This document shows, piece by piece, positions 53,848 to 62,030 of a DNA stretch of 64,000 nucleotides. The position numbers and the translations under genes were made by a program. Source of the DNA: Christensenellaceae bacterium (lineage in GTDB: Bacteria > Bacillota > Clostridia > Christensenellales > Christensenellaceae); assembly GCA_022846035.1 (NCBI GenBank), contig AP025580.1, forward strand, positions 434,001-498,000, given 5' to 3'. Below the pieces are notes generated by a model, which ran no database searches, was not told the DNA's origin, and was given only the letters and a program-made list of their open reading frames with translations. The first letter of the stretch is position 1. Every line of letters begins with the position of its first letter.

Positions 53848-55920
53848 ATGGACATTATTTTTTGGGCTCTTATCGGAGCCGTCATTGCGCTTGTATTCGC
53901 GGCGGTAACCGCAGCGCGCGTAATGAAAAAAAGCGAAGGCAGTGAAAAAGTGAAAAAAATCGCTGCCGCAATCCGGAGAGGTGCGAATGCCTACCTAAAG
54001 CGCCAATACAAAACAGTCGCAATCTTTTTTATCATCGTAACCGTTGTATTGGCAATTTTAGCGGCTACCGGCTTCATGTCTTTCTTCGTACCGATCGCCT
54101 TTATCGTGGGCGGCGTATTCTCTGCCCTGGCAGGATTCATCGGCATGAAGATCGCGACGGCGGCAAACTCCCGTACGGTGAACGGCGCGACAAAGAGTTT
54201 AAATTCTGCGCTGCGCGTATCGTTTTCGTCGGGCGCCGTTATGGGAATGACGGTAGTCGGCCTCGGGCTTTTGTACCTGACGATCTGGTATTTTATCCTC
54301 AACGCATATTACGCGGGGGATACGGCGCAGATCGCAAGCAACATGCTGATGTTTGGTATGGGCGCTTCGTGTATGGCGCTGTTTGCCCGTGTGGGCGGCG
54401 GTATCTTCACCAAAGCGGCTGACGTCGGCGCGGACCTTGTCGGCAAGGTAGAAGCGGGCATTCCGGAAGACGATCCGAGAAACCCGGCTACGATCGCCGA
54501 CAACGTAGGCGATAATGTAGGCGACGTTGCGGGTATGGGCGCGGACCTTTACGAATCGTATGTCGGCTCCATCATCTCCGCAGGCGCGCTCGCGATTGCA
54601 GCAGGATTGGGCGGCGGCGGACTGGCGCTCCCGATGATTCTCGCGGCAGTCGGTATCGTTGCCAGCGTAATCGGCAGTTTCTTTGTCAAGACAAAAGAAA
54701 ACGCTTCCCAGAAGAACCTGCTTTCCGCACTTCATAAGGGTGTGTACATCGCTGCGGTGATCGTTGCCGTGGCGGGTTACTTTGTGGTAACGGGCATCCT
54801 TGGCCCGGATCATGTCGGCGTATATGTGGCGATTCTTTCCGGTCTGGTGGCTGGCATCGTCATCGGATATTATACGGAATACGTGACGTCCGACCACTTC
54901 AAACCTACGAAAGATCTCGCGGATTCCACGGTTACCGGTCCTGCGACCACGATCATCAGCGGATTTGCTCTGGGGATGAAATCTACGGCGATTCCGGTTA
55001 TCACGGTTGTGGCCAGCGTTTTAATCAGTTACTTCGCTTCGGGCGGCACGCTTAACGGCGGTACGTTTGAGGTTGGACTTTACGGCGTCGCTATCTCGGC
55101 GGTGGGGATGCTTTCCACGCTGGGGATTACGCTTGCGACAGACGCATACGGTCCGGTTGCGGACAACGCCGGCGGCCTTGCGGAAATGAGCGGACAGGAT
55201 CCGGTCGTGCGCGAACGTACAGACGCTCTCGATTCCCTCGGAAACACGACGGCTGCAACGGGCAAGGGCTTTGCCATCGGCTCTGCCGCACTGACGGCGC
55301 TTGCGCTTATCGCGGCGTTTGCGGACCAGTGCCAGATTGACATGTCGGCCCTGAGCATTCTCGATCCGACGGTGCTGATGGGACTGCTGATCGGCGCGAT
55401 GCTTCCGTTCCTGTTCTCGTCGATGACGATGAGCGCAGTCGGCAAGGCGGCGATGAAGATCGTTGTGGAAGTGCGCAGGCAGTTTAAGGAGATCAAGGGT
55501 ATTATGACAGGAGAAGGCGAGCCGGATTACGAATCGTGCGTGGACATCTGCACGAAAGGTGCGCTGCACCTGATGCTCGCACCGGCGATCCTCGGCTTTA
55601 TTGCTCCGATCGTCGTTGGCCTGATCTTAGGCGCAAACGGCGTTGTGGGTATGCTTGCAGGAGCTACGGCTTCCGGCTTTGTACTGGCGGTCATGATGTC
55701 CAATTCGGGCGGCGCATGGGATAACGCCAAAAAGTACATCGAGAGCGGCGCACATGGCGGCAAGGGCTCCGAAGCACATAAGGCTGCCGTTGTAGGCGAT
55801 ACGGTAGGCGATCCGTTCAAGGATACGTCTGGCCCGTCGCTTAATATTCTCATTAAGCTGATGTCCATGGTAGCAGTCGTATTTGCTGCGGTTATCATGC
55901 AATATGGGATTTTGCAGTAG
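53848..55920 (+). CDS. hppA: K+-dependent membrane pyrophosphatase
   Basis: A 690-aa protein with about 16 helices. The PPi-binding block DVGADLVGKVEAGIPEDDPRNPATIADNVGDNVGD (residues 190-225) carries the acidic metal ligands. A469 in GNTTAATGKG, where K+-independent enzymes have Lys, marks the K+-dependent branch, which includes both H+ and Na+ pumps. It converts PPi hydrolysis into an ion gradient. AGGAGGAG precedes the ATG. A TATAAT at 53766-53771 is the likely -10, with a weak -35. Confidence 0.95.
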   Translation: MDIIFWALIGAVIALVFAAVTAARVMKKSEGSEKVKKIAAAIRRGANAYLKRQYKTVAIFFIIVTVVLAILAATGFMSFFVPIAFIVGGVFSALAGFIGMKIATAANSRTVNGATKSLNSALRVSFSSGAVMGMTVVGLGLLYLTIWYFILNAYYAGDTAQIASNMLMFGMGASCMALFARVGGGIFTKAADVGADLVGKVEAGIPEDDPRNPATIADNVGDNVGDVAGMGADLYESYVGSIISAGALAIAAGLGGGGLALPMILAAVGIVASVIGSFFVKTKENASQKNLLSALHKGVYIAAVIVAVAGYFVVTGILGPDHVGVYVAILSGLVAGIVIGYYTEYVTSDHFKPTKDLADSTVTGPATTIISGFALGMKSTAIPVITVVASVLISYFASGGTLNGGTFEVGLYGVAISAVGMLSTLGITLATDAYGPVADNAGGLAEMSGQDPVVRERTDALDSLGNTTAATGKGFAIGSAALTALALIAAFADQCQIDMSALSILDPTVLMGLLIGAMLPFLFSSMTMSAVGKAAMKIVVEVRRQFKEIKGIMTGEGEPDYESCVDICTKGALHLMLAPAILGFIAPIVVGLILGANGVVGMLAGATASGFVLAVMMSNSGGAWDNAKKYIESGAHGGKGSEAHKAAVVGDTVGDPFKDTSGPSLNILIKLMSMVAVVFAAVIMQYGILQ

Positions 55921-55966
55921 TTTTTATTACAGAACTATCTAGTATGTTCCTAAAAAAGTAATAGAT

Positions 55967-56006
55967 AAAAAAACGGCTGACGCTTCTATGGGCAGCCGTT
56001 TTTTTT
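55967..56006. terminator. Terminator between hppA and the DeoR gene
   Basis: AAAAAAACGGCTG and CAGCCGTTTTTTTT around a 13-base loop. Confidence 0.92.
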
Positions 56007-56041
56007 ATGATGTTCGATGTTGAATCGCACACAAACGCACA

Positions 56042-56803
56042 CTAGTCAGCCAGGATTACCTGGGGGCCGCGCTGTTCGAGTGCCCCCTTGACATCGTCTG
56101 AAAGGCCGCGGTCTGTAACGATGTGATTGATCTTGCGGAGCGCCGTGACCTGCGCAAAGGCAGAATCGTCAATATCATCGCTCTTGATCATCACGATATT
56201 GCGTTTGGCGCAATCAAGTGCGGTGGCTTTCAAATGCGCTGAAGTCTCGTTTTTAACGGTCAATCCGTAGGCGGTATCGAGCTTTTCGCCATTGATAACT
56301 GCTACGTCAAAATTATATTTGCGGATAAAAGCGATCGTGGAGCTGCCCGAGAAGCCGCAGATATCCTCCTGATAGGTACCTGGGGCCATGAGCAACTCGA
56401 CCTTGGAAAAGGTACGCAGAATATTGGCTGCCGCGAGTGAATTAGTCATGACGGTAAGGCGCAGGTTTTTGATGCCGTGTACGATACCCGTGGTCATATC
56501 GCCACTATCTAAAAATACGGAATCGCCGGATTTCAAAAGTTTTCCGGCTGCAATGCCAATTTTACGTGCGTTGTCATCAAACTGGGAACCATCCGGCGAT
56601 ATATTGATGCCAGATGGAATATCACGGTTCAAATATGCACCGCCGTATGTTGTCGTCAGGATGCCCTGTTTTTCATAGATAGCAAGATCGCGGCGGATGG
56701 TCATAGGGGAAACGTCAAAGTGGGCGGACAGCTCACTGACGTCGACCGTTTCATTTTCCATCAGGATATTGTAGATTTTCAAACGTCGCTCGGATGAATT
56801 CAT
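56042..56803 (-). CDS. DeoR-family transcriptional regulator
   Basis: A 253-aa protein. N-terminal helix-turn-helix (VDVSELSAHFDVSPMTIRRDL) and a C-terminal DeoRC sugar-phosphate sensor domain (NSLAAANIL, MAPGTYQEDICGFSG). It probably represses the divergent ABC-isomerase cluster from 57179 and is relieved by a sugar phosphate. ATG 56803 is taken; an earlier GTG at 56824 has no better ribosome site. Confidence 0.88.
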   Translation of the reverse strand: MNSSERRLKIYNILMENETVDVSELSAHFDVSPMTIRRDLAIYEKQGILTTTYGGAYLNRDIPSGINISPDGSQFDDNARKIGIAAGKLLKSGDSVFLDSGDMTTGIVHGIKNLRLTVMTNSLAAANILRTFSKVELLMAPGTYQEDICGFSGSSTIAFIRKYNFDVAVINGEKLDTAYGLTVKNETSAHLKATALDCAKRNIVMIKSDDIDDSAFAQVTALRKINHIVTDRGLSDDVKGALEQRGPQVILAD

Positions 56804-56863
56804 AAGGATACGCTTTCTACACACTGTGAGTGTTGTTGTCTCTTTTCTGCAAGAATTAAGTAC

Positions 56864-56892
56864 AGTATAGCGTTATTAGCGCGATTATTCAA
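56864..56892 (-). promoter_or_regulatory. Promoter of the DeoR gene
   Basis: Minus strand TTGAAT (56887-56892), 17 bases, TATACT (56864-56869). Confidence 0.7.
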
Positions 56893-56955
56893 GCTCTTTG
56901 AAAAACAATAGAATTAAAAAGAACAAAAAAACACATAATTTTTTAAAAAATAGGA

Positions 56956-56984
56956 TTGATTTATGATTTTTCTTGTGCTATCAT
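56956..56984 (+). promoter_or_regulatory. Promoter of the RbsBAC-like cluster
   Basis: TTGATT (56956-56961), 17 bases, TATCAT (56979-56984), extended by TG. It shares the 12-mer TCTTGTGCTATC with the promoter at 11925. The 354-base gap 56825-57178 is otherwise AT-rich, with no gene except the short frame at 57151. Confidence 0.65.
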
Positions 56985-57150
56985 GAAACCATAAAAAGGC
57001 GGTCGAGAAAATTTACCGCAAATATAACAGATATCAAGCTATACAACTGATTACAAAATCTTACTATATATATCCTACTATAAATAACAAAAAAATTCAC
57101 TATAAAAAGAAAATTTTTTAGGTTCCAATAAAAAGAAAAGGAGGAATAGC

Positions 57151-57309
57151 ATGGGCGTACCCTTTTTTAGGGCAACTCATGCGAAAAAGGAAAATGAAAA
57201 AGAAAATTGTAGGTTTGATGCTCGCGGTACTGATGGTGGTTGCTGTCTTCGCGGGATGTGCGGCACCGGCGAAGGAATCCGCGGCGCCGACATCATCGGA
57301 AAGCGGTGA
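57151..57309 (+). other. Short overlapping frame with the best ribosome site
   Basis: ATG 57151 is 6 bases after a strong AAGGAGG, yet opens a 52-codon frame in a different phase from the binding-protein gene and runs over its signal peptide to a TGA at 57307. It could be a leader peptide that couples translation, or a sign that the true gene start was disrupted. The peptide has no recognisable features. Confidence 0.35.
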
Positions 57310-58321
57310 ACAAGCATCCGCGGAGCCGGCTGCTTCGCAGGAGGCTCCGGTAAGTGCGGAAGGGGAAGCAAAAGCAGACGGCAGCGGGCTGAGGTTTGCG
57401 TTTATCGTTCCAGGGCTGGATGCGAACTGGTATGTAGAAATAGCGGACAGCTTCAAGTACGCGGCGGAAGAGATCGGCGCAGAGGTCATGATTTTGCCGT
57501 CTGACTATGACGTAGATAAGGAAGTGGCTAATATCGACCTGTGCATAACGGAGAAAGTGGACGGACTGTGCATGTTTTCCTTTAACGAGAACGGCGCGGC
57601 GCTGGCGGCTAAGAAAATGCAGGAAGCGGGTATTCCGCTGATCGTTCCGGACAGCGTAGGGCAGGCGCTTAATAAGGGGGCCGATCTTGCTGCCTGCGTA
57701 GATTTTGACTGGGAAGAAATGGGTCACATGTACGCGGATTGGATGGCGGAAAACACAACGGGCGATTACGTGATCATCACAGGGAATTTTGAACACTATC
57801 CGTGTATCTATGTGAACAAGGGCATGCAGGAACGTTCGGAAGAACTTGGAAAGAACAAGTGCCTGGATATCCGCGATGCGGACTACAACCCGGACAAAGC
57901 GGCTGCGGCAGCGGAGGACTTGATCAACGGCGGCCTTGAGTTTGAGACGATCTTCGTTATGCAGGAGGAAATGGCGGCGGCGGTCGTACGCGTACTTAAA
58001 AATGCGGGTAAACTCAACAACCCTTATAAAGTTATTTCCCAGAACGGACAGGAAATGGGTATTGAGATGATCAAAAACGGCGACATGCAGATGACGATCT
58101 CAAGTTCGCCGGGACTTGAGGGTTATATTTGTTTCCGCATGCTGTACAGCCAGCAGCAGGGCAAGATCGACTATAAAAACGAACAGAAAATGGTTCCGAT
58201 CACTTCCGTAACGCAGGCGGATACGGAAAACATCGACCCGAAGGTCATCATTCCGTGGCACAGGGATCCCATCTTCAAGGAACTGACAGCGGAATTTTTC
58301 CCGGAACTGATGTGGTATTGA
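57179..58321 (+). CDS. Sugar ABC transporter solute-binding lipoprotein, RbsB-like
   Basis: A 380-aa lipoprotein. A lysine-rich start precedes a hydrophobic core ending in VFAGC (lipobox). The mature part is a type 1 periplasmic-binding fold beginning LRFAFIVPGLDANWYVEI. Relatives bind ribose, xylose and similar sugars. The start is ambiguous: ATG 57179 (AGGG upstream) or ATG 57194, while the strongest site points to ATG 57151 in another frame. First gene of the importer. Confidence 0.85.
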   Translation: MRKRKMKKKIVGLMLAVLMVVAVFAGCAAPAKESAAPTSSESGEQASAEPAASQEAPVSAEGEAKADGSGLRFAFIVPGLDANWYVEIADSFKYAAEEIGAEVMILPSDYDVDKEVANIDLCITEKVDGLCMFSFNENGAALAAKKMQEAGIPLIVPDSVGQALNKGADLAACVDFDWEEMGHMYADWMAENTTGDYVIITGNFEHYPCIYVNKGMQERSEELGKNKCLDIRDADYNPDKAAAAAEDLINGGLEFETIFVMQEEMAAAVVRVLKNAGKLNNPYKVISQNGQEMGIEMIKNGDMQMTISSSPGLEGYICFRMLYSQQQGKIDYKNEQKMVPITSVTQADTENIDPKVIIPWHRDPIFKELTAEFFPELMWY

Positions 58322-58353
58322 TCCAAAAATAAGGTACAGAAGACAGGGAGAGA

Positions 58354-58379
58354 GGCGCATGTCCGAAAGGGCATGCGCC
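58354..58379 (+). other. Intercistronic hairpin with GNRA loop
   Basis: GGCGCATG pairs with CATGCGCC, inner TCC-GAAA-GGG, total 11 pairs. No T-run follows. It sits between the binding-protein gene and the ATPase, like the hairpin at 13157, and probably stabilises the upstream message. Confidence 0.6.
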
Positions 58380-58421
58380 CATCCCGCGTAAAAAGGACTC
58401 TGAAGACGGGAGTTTTGTGGT

Positions 58422-59924
58422 ATGACATACGGGAAACAAATTTTAGAATTGACAAACATAACGAAGAGCTATTCAGGCGTTACCGTACTGCGCAACATGG
58501 ATTTTGCCCTGCATGAAGGCGAGGTTCACTGTATCGTCGGGGAAAACGGAGCGGGAAAATCCACCTTTATCAAAATACTGTCCGGAGCGATCACGCCGGA
58601 TTACGGAGATATTATTCTGTTTGGGCAGAAGAGGGAGTATAACAATCCGCAGGTACCTATTGAACTGGGAATATCAACGATTTACCAGGATTCCGATCTG
58701 ATTGACACGCTGACTGTAGCGGATAATATTTTTCTGGGAGGAGAAGTTGCCAAGGGCGGTGTGGTCAACGAAAAGGAACAGGAAGAAGTCACGCAGGCAT
58801 TGCTTGACGACCTGCACATGACCATCAAAGCGGATACGCTGGTAGAGGATATTTCGCCCGCGCAAAAGCAGATGTTGCAGATCGCCAAGGCGCTTCAACG
58901 CAAGGCGCGGGTTATCATCATGGACGAACCGACAGCCTCGCTGGGGGAAGAGGAATCCAGCATGCTGCTGGCAACGGTGAAACGGCTTGCGAAAGAGGGC
59001 ATCGGCATCATTTATATTTCACATTATTTAGAAGAGGTTTTTGAACTGGCTGACACGATTACCGTTATCAAGGATGGGAACGTAACGGGCTGCTATGAAG
59101 CGTCTAAGGTCTCGAACGAAGAAATTATATCTGCTATGGTGGGACGGGAGACCTCACTCTTTTACCAGCGCGAGCGCGTACCTATCGGCGATGAATATTT
59201 GAAGGTAGAAGGCATTTCGAGACTGCCTGTCGTACATGAGATCAGTTTTGCTGTACGCAAGGGTGAAATATTCGGCATAGGCGGATTGGTTGGCTCGGGC
59301 AGGACGGAGCTGATGCGCCTTTTATACGGCGTGGATAAAAAACAAACAGGGCATATCTGGATTGACGGAAAAGAAGTCAATATCAAATCGCCGCGCGATG
59401 CAATCGCAAACGGCATTTGCATGTTGGGTGAAGACCGCAAGGGCGACGGTATGTTCCTGCAGCGCAGTATCGAAGAGAATATATGTATTGTCCGTAACGA
59501 AAGCAAGGTCTTTTTAAACCTGAAGGAAGATAAAAAGTCTACCGAGGAAATGGTAAGGAAATTAAACCTTAAAGCAACGGGCATCGACCAGGATATCGAA
59601 CGCCTGTCGGGTGGCAACCAGCAAAAGAGCATCTTGGCGCGCTGGCTTTTATCGGATTGTAATATCATCATATTCGATGAACCGACCAAGGGTGTGGATA
59701 TCGGTGCGCGTGAGGAGATATATAAGCTGATGATTCAGCTGGCGCGGCAGGGCAAAGCGATCCTAATGGTATCGTCGGATATGCCCGAGATCCTTTCGAT
59801 GAGCGACCGGATCGGTATTTTGCGTGAAGGAAAACTGGTGAGTATCATATCTCCGGAAAACCTGACGGAAGAAAAACTGATGGCTATGTATCTGGGGATT
59901 GCACAGGAGGAAAGTCAAAAATGA
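58422..59924 (+). CDS. Sugar ABC transporter ATPase, double domain (RbsA-like)
   Basis: A 500-aa protein with two ATPase domains. The first has Walker A GENGAGKST and Walker B IIMDEPTASL, and the second has a degenerate Walker A (GLVGSGRTE), signature LSGGNQQKSILARWL and IIFDEPTKGVDIGA. This is the RbsA/MglA type of monosaccharide importer. The ATG at 58422 is 10 bases from GGGAG. Confidence 0.93.
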   Translation: MTYGKQILELTNITKSYSGVTVLRNMDFALHEGEVHCIVGENGAGKSTFIKILSGAITPDYGDIILFGQKREYNNPQVPIELGISTIYQDSDLIDTLTVADNIFLGGEVAKGGVVNEKEQEEVTQALLDDLHMTIKADTLVEDISPAQKQMLQIAKALQRKARVIIMDEPTASLGEEESSMLLATVKRLAKEGIGIIYISHYLEEVFELADTITVIKDGNVTGCYEASKVSNEEIISAMVGRETSLFYQRERVPIGDEYLKVEGISRLPVVHEISFAVRKGEIFGIGGLVGSGRTELMRLLYGVDKKQTGHIWIDGKEVNIKSPRDAIANGICMLGEDRKGDGMFLQRSIEENICIVRNESKVFLNLKEDKKSTEEMVRKLNLKATGIDQDIERLSGGNQQKSILARWLLSDCNIIIFDEPTKGVDIGAREEIYKLMIQLARQGKAILMVSSDMPEILSMSDRIGILREGKLVSIISPENLTEEKLMAMYLGIAQEESQK

Positions 59925-60898
59925 GAGACAATAGCAGAGCATTGTTACAAAAAAACGCGACACTGAGAAAGGTGGTCAGTTCTCAGTCTTTTTACCTGAT
60001 CCTGATTATTCTGGCGATTGGGATCGTAACATCGGTAATCAATCCAAAATTCGTTTCAATTGATAATATCAAGGGCGTGCTTTCCCAGGTATCGACGCTG
60101 GGACTGATTTCTGCGGGTGTGACCGTGCTGATCATATCCGGCAACTTCGATATTTCTATCGGCGCGATCGTGGGCTTTGCAAGCACGATGATGTGCCTGT
60201 CTATCGAACAGGGTGCGCCGGACGGCGTAGCGATGCTTGTAGGACTGGGCGTGGCGGTCGGCTGCTCGGCTTTAAACGGCGCGTTGTCCGTACTGTTTAA
60301 GGCGCCATCGTTTATCATTACACTCGCAACGACAAGCATCTACACGGGTCTTTGCCTGACTATCACGGGCGGCGGCAATGTAACGATATTCAACCGCATG
60401 GAATATTTTGCGGGGACATATTTGTTTGACGCAATCCCGCTGCTGTTCGTCATTAGTTTAATCGGCTATCTTGCTATCCACTTCCTGTTAAAGCATACGC
60501 AATTCGGCCGCCGCGTATTCGCGATCGGCAACAATACGCAGGCTGCTTACCTTGCAGGTATCAAGGTCAACTGGAACAAAATTAAGTTCTTCATTACAAG
60601 TGGCATCATGACGGGGATCGCGGTCATCATGCTGGTATCGCGTCTGGGCGCGGCGCAGGCCTCGACGGGTGCGGGAATGGAACTACAGGCGATTGGCGCA
60701 GTCATCATCGGCGGCGCGCCCATCAACGGCGGTAAAGGAAACATGCTGGGTACGTTTTGCGGCGTGCTTTTGACGGGTATCATCTTCAATGCATTGAACC
60801 TTTTAAAAGTGAGTCCGTATTTACAGCAGATATCTTTTGGCGTACTGATCATCGTCTCTATTGCCATCAGCTCAATGCGCCTGCGCGTATCCAAATAA
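59921..60898 (+). CDS. Sugar ABC transporter permease, RbsC-like
   Basis: A 325-aa permease with about eight to ten helices and the family GNNTQAAYLAGIKV loop that contacts the ATPase. ISIGAIVGFAS and IGGAPINGGKG motifs match RbsC-like permeases. The ATG overlaps the ATPase stop (ATGA). Confidence 0.92.
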   Translation: MRDNSRALLQKNATLRKVVSSQSFYLILIILAIGIVTSVINPKFVSIDNIKGVLSQVSTLGLISAGVTVLIISGNFDISIGAIVGFASTMMCLSIEQGAPDGVAMLVGLGVAVGCSALNGALSVLFKAPSFIITLATTSIYTGLCLTITGGGNVTIFNRMEYFAGTYLFDAIPLLFVISLIGYLAIHFLLKHTQFGRRVFAIGNNTQAAYLAGIKVNWNKIKFFITSGIMTGIAVIMLVSRLGAAQASTGAGMELQAIGAVIIGGAPINGGKGNMLGTFCGVLLTGIIFNALNLLKVSPYLQQISFGVLIIVSIAISSMRLRVSK

Positions 60899-60910
60899 GG
60901 AGGGTTCGCC

Positions 60911-61858
60911 ATGAAACTGCAAAAACTGGAAGAGATCAACCAGAAGATCAAATATGACTTTGACAAATTAAAGGCGGAACATCCGGAACGCCTGCAAAAG
61001 AGGATAAACCTCTCGTTCAGTACGTGGGTGTTCGGGCTAGAAGACTTGGAAGAATCGGTGGAGCGACTGGCGCGCTTTGGCGTGCCGTACATCGAGCTCG
61101 GCGGTAATTACGGCGGCAAGGATATTGGCTACCAGGCTGACCTGGCCGGAACGAAAGCGATCCTTAAGAAATATGGGGTCAAGTGTTCGGGTATTTGTGG
61201 CTTTTTCTCAGATTCCAACACGCTGTCCACCAACAATAATTTTGTGCGACAGACCGCGCGCGAATACATCATTGAAGAAGTGAAGTTTTGCAAGGCGGTA
61301 GGCGGCGAATATGTGCTTGTCGTACCGAGCACGGTGGGAAGGAGCGAGCCTTACGATACGTCTGATTATGTGCGTAGCGTACAGACACTACGGTCTGTGG
61401 CGGATGTGTTTGTGGAATATGGTATCAAATGCGCGATTGAGCCGATCAACTCGGCGGAGGTCGCCATGTGCTCGACGATTGAGAGTGTGCAGCAATATAT
61501 TGCAGACGTCAACCATCCGGGCGTGCAGTATATCAACGGAGATATTTTCCATATGCTGTGCGGAGAGCGGCATATTTCGCAGGCGATCCTTGCAGCGGGA
61601 GAACGCCTTGTGAACCTGCACATCGAGGATACCAACCGTTTGCCACTTGGCAACGGTATGATGGATGTGGATACGATTATCCGTGCGCTTTATGTGATGG
61701 GCTATAACAGGGACGGCAGGTTTGTGACGGGAGAACCACTCGGCCCGGGCAGGAATTCCTACGCCATCATGTATGGACAGCACCCTGCGCAGGTAAAGGA
61801 CAAGCAGGTCGCAGATACGCTGTATTTTCAGGAACGCGAAGAGGAGCTGCTAAAATAA
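60911..61858 (+). CDS. Sugar phosphate isomerase/epimerase (TIM barrel)
   Basis: A 315-aa protein of the AP-endonuclease-2/IolE/ketose epimerase superfamily. Metal ligands are suggested by CAIEPINSAEVAMC (Glu near residue 178), YINGDIFHM (Asp near 216), VNLHIEDTNR (His near 239) and a late GEPLGPGR Glu. Acts on free or phosphorylated ketoses in known relatives. GGAGG precedes the ATG. It follows the permease by 12 bases. Confidence 0.85.
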   Translation: MKLQKLEEINQKIKYDFDKLKAEHPERLQKRINLSFSTWVFGLEDLEESVERLARFGVPYIELGGNYGGKDIGYQADLAGTKAILKKYGVKCSGICGFFSDSNTLSTNNNFVRQTAREYIIEEVKFCKAVGGEYVLVVPSTVGRSEPYDTSDYVRSVQTLRSVADVFVEYGIKCAIEPINSAEVAMCSTIESVQQYIADVNHPGVQYINGDIFHMLCGERHISQAILAAGERLVNLHIEDTNRLPLGNGMMDVDTIIRALYVMGYNRDGRFVTGEPLGPGRNSYAIMYGQHPAQVKDKQVADTLYFQEREEELLK

Positions 61859-61912
61859 TTTTCCTCAATAAAATAGTGGGAAAACGATTTCAACCGTGAA
61901 TACCACAAGCGG

Positions 61913-61947
61913 AAAACCGGCACGGATCATGATGAGTGCCGGTTTTT
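61913..61947 (+). terminator. Terminator after the isomerase gene
   Basis: AAAACCGGCAC and GTGCCGGTTTT around a 12-base loop, then T. Transcription of the next gene thus may need its own promoter or read-through. Confidence 0.85.
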
Positions 61948-62030
61948 CGTTGTGTGTAGAAAGCGGGCGTTTTTGACAACGAAGCAAAATCACCATATAA
62001 TGCAGAGGAAAGATTTAGGAGGATACCGAA

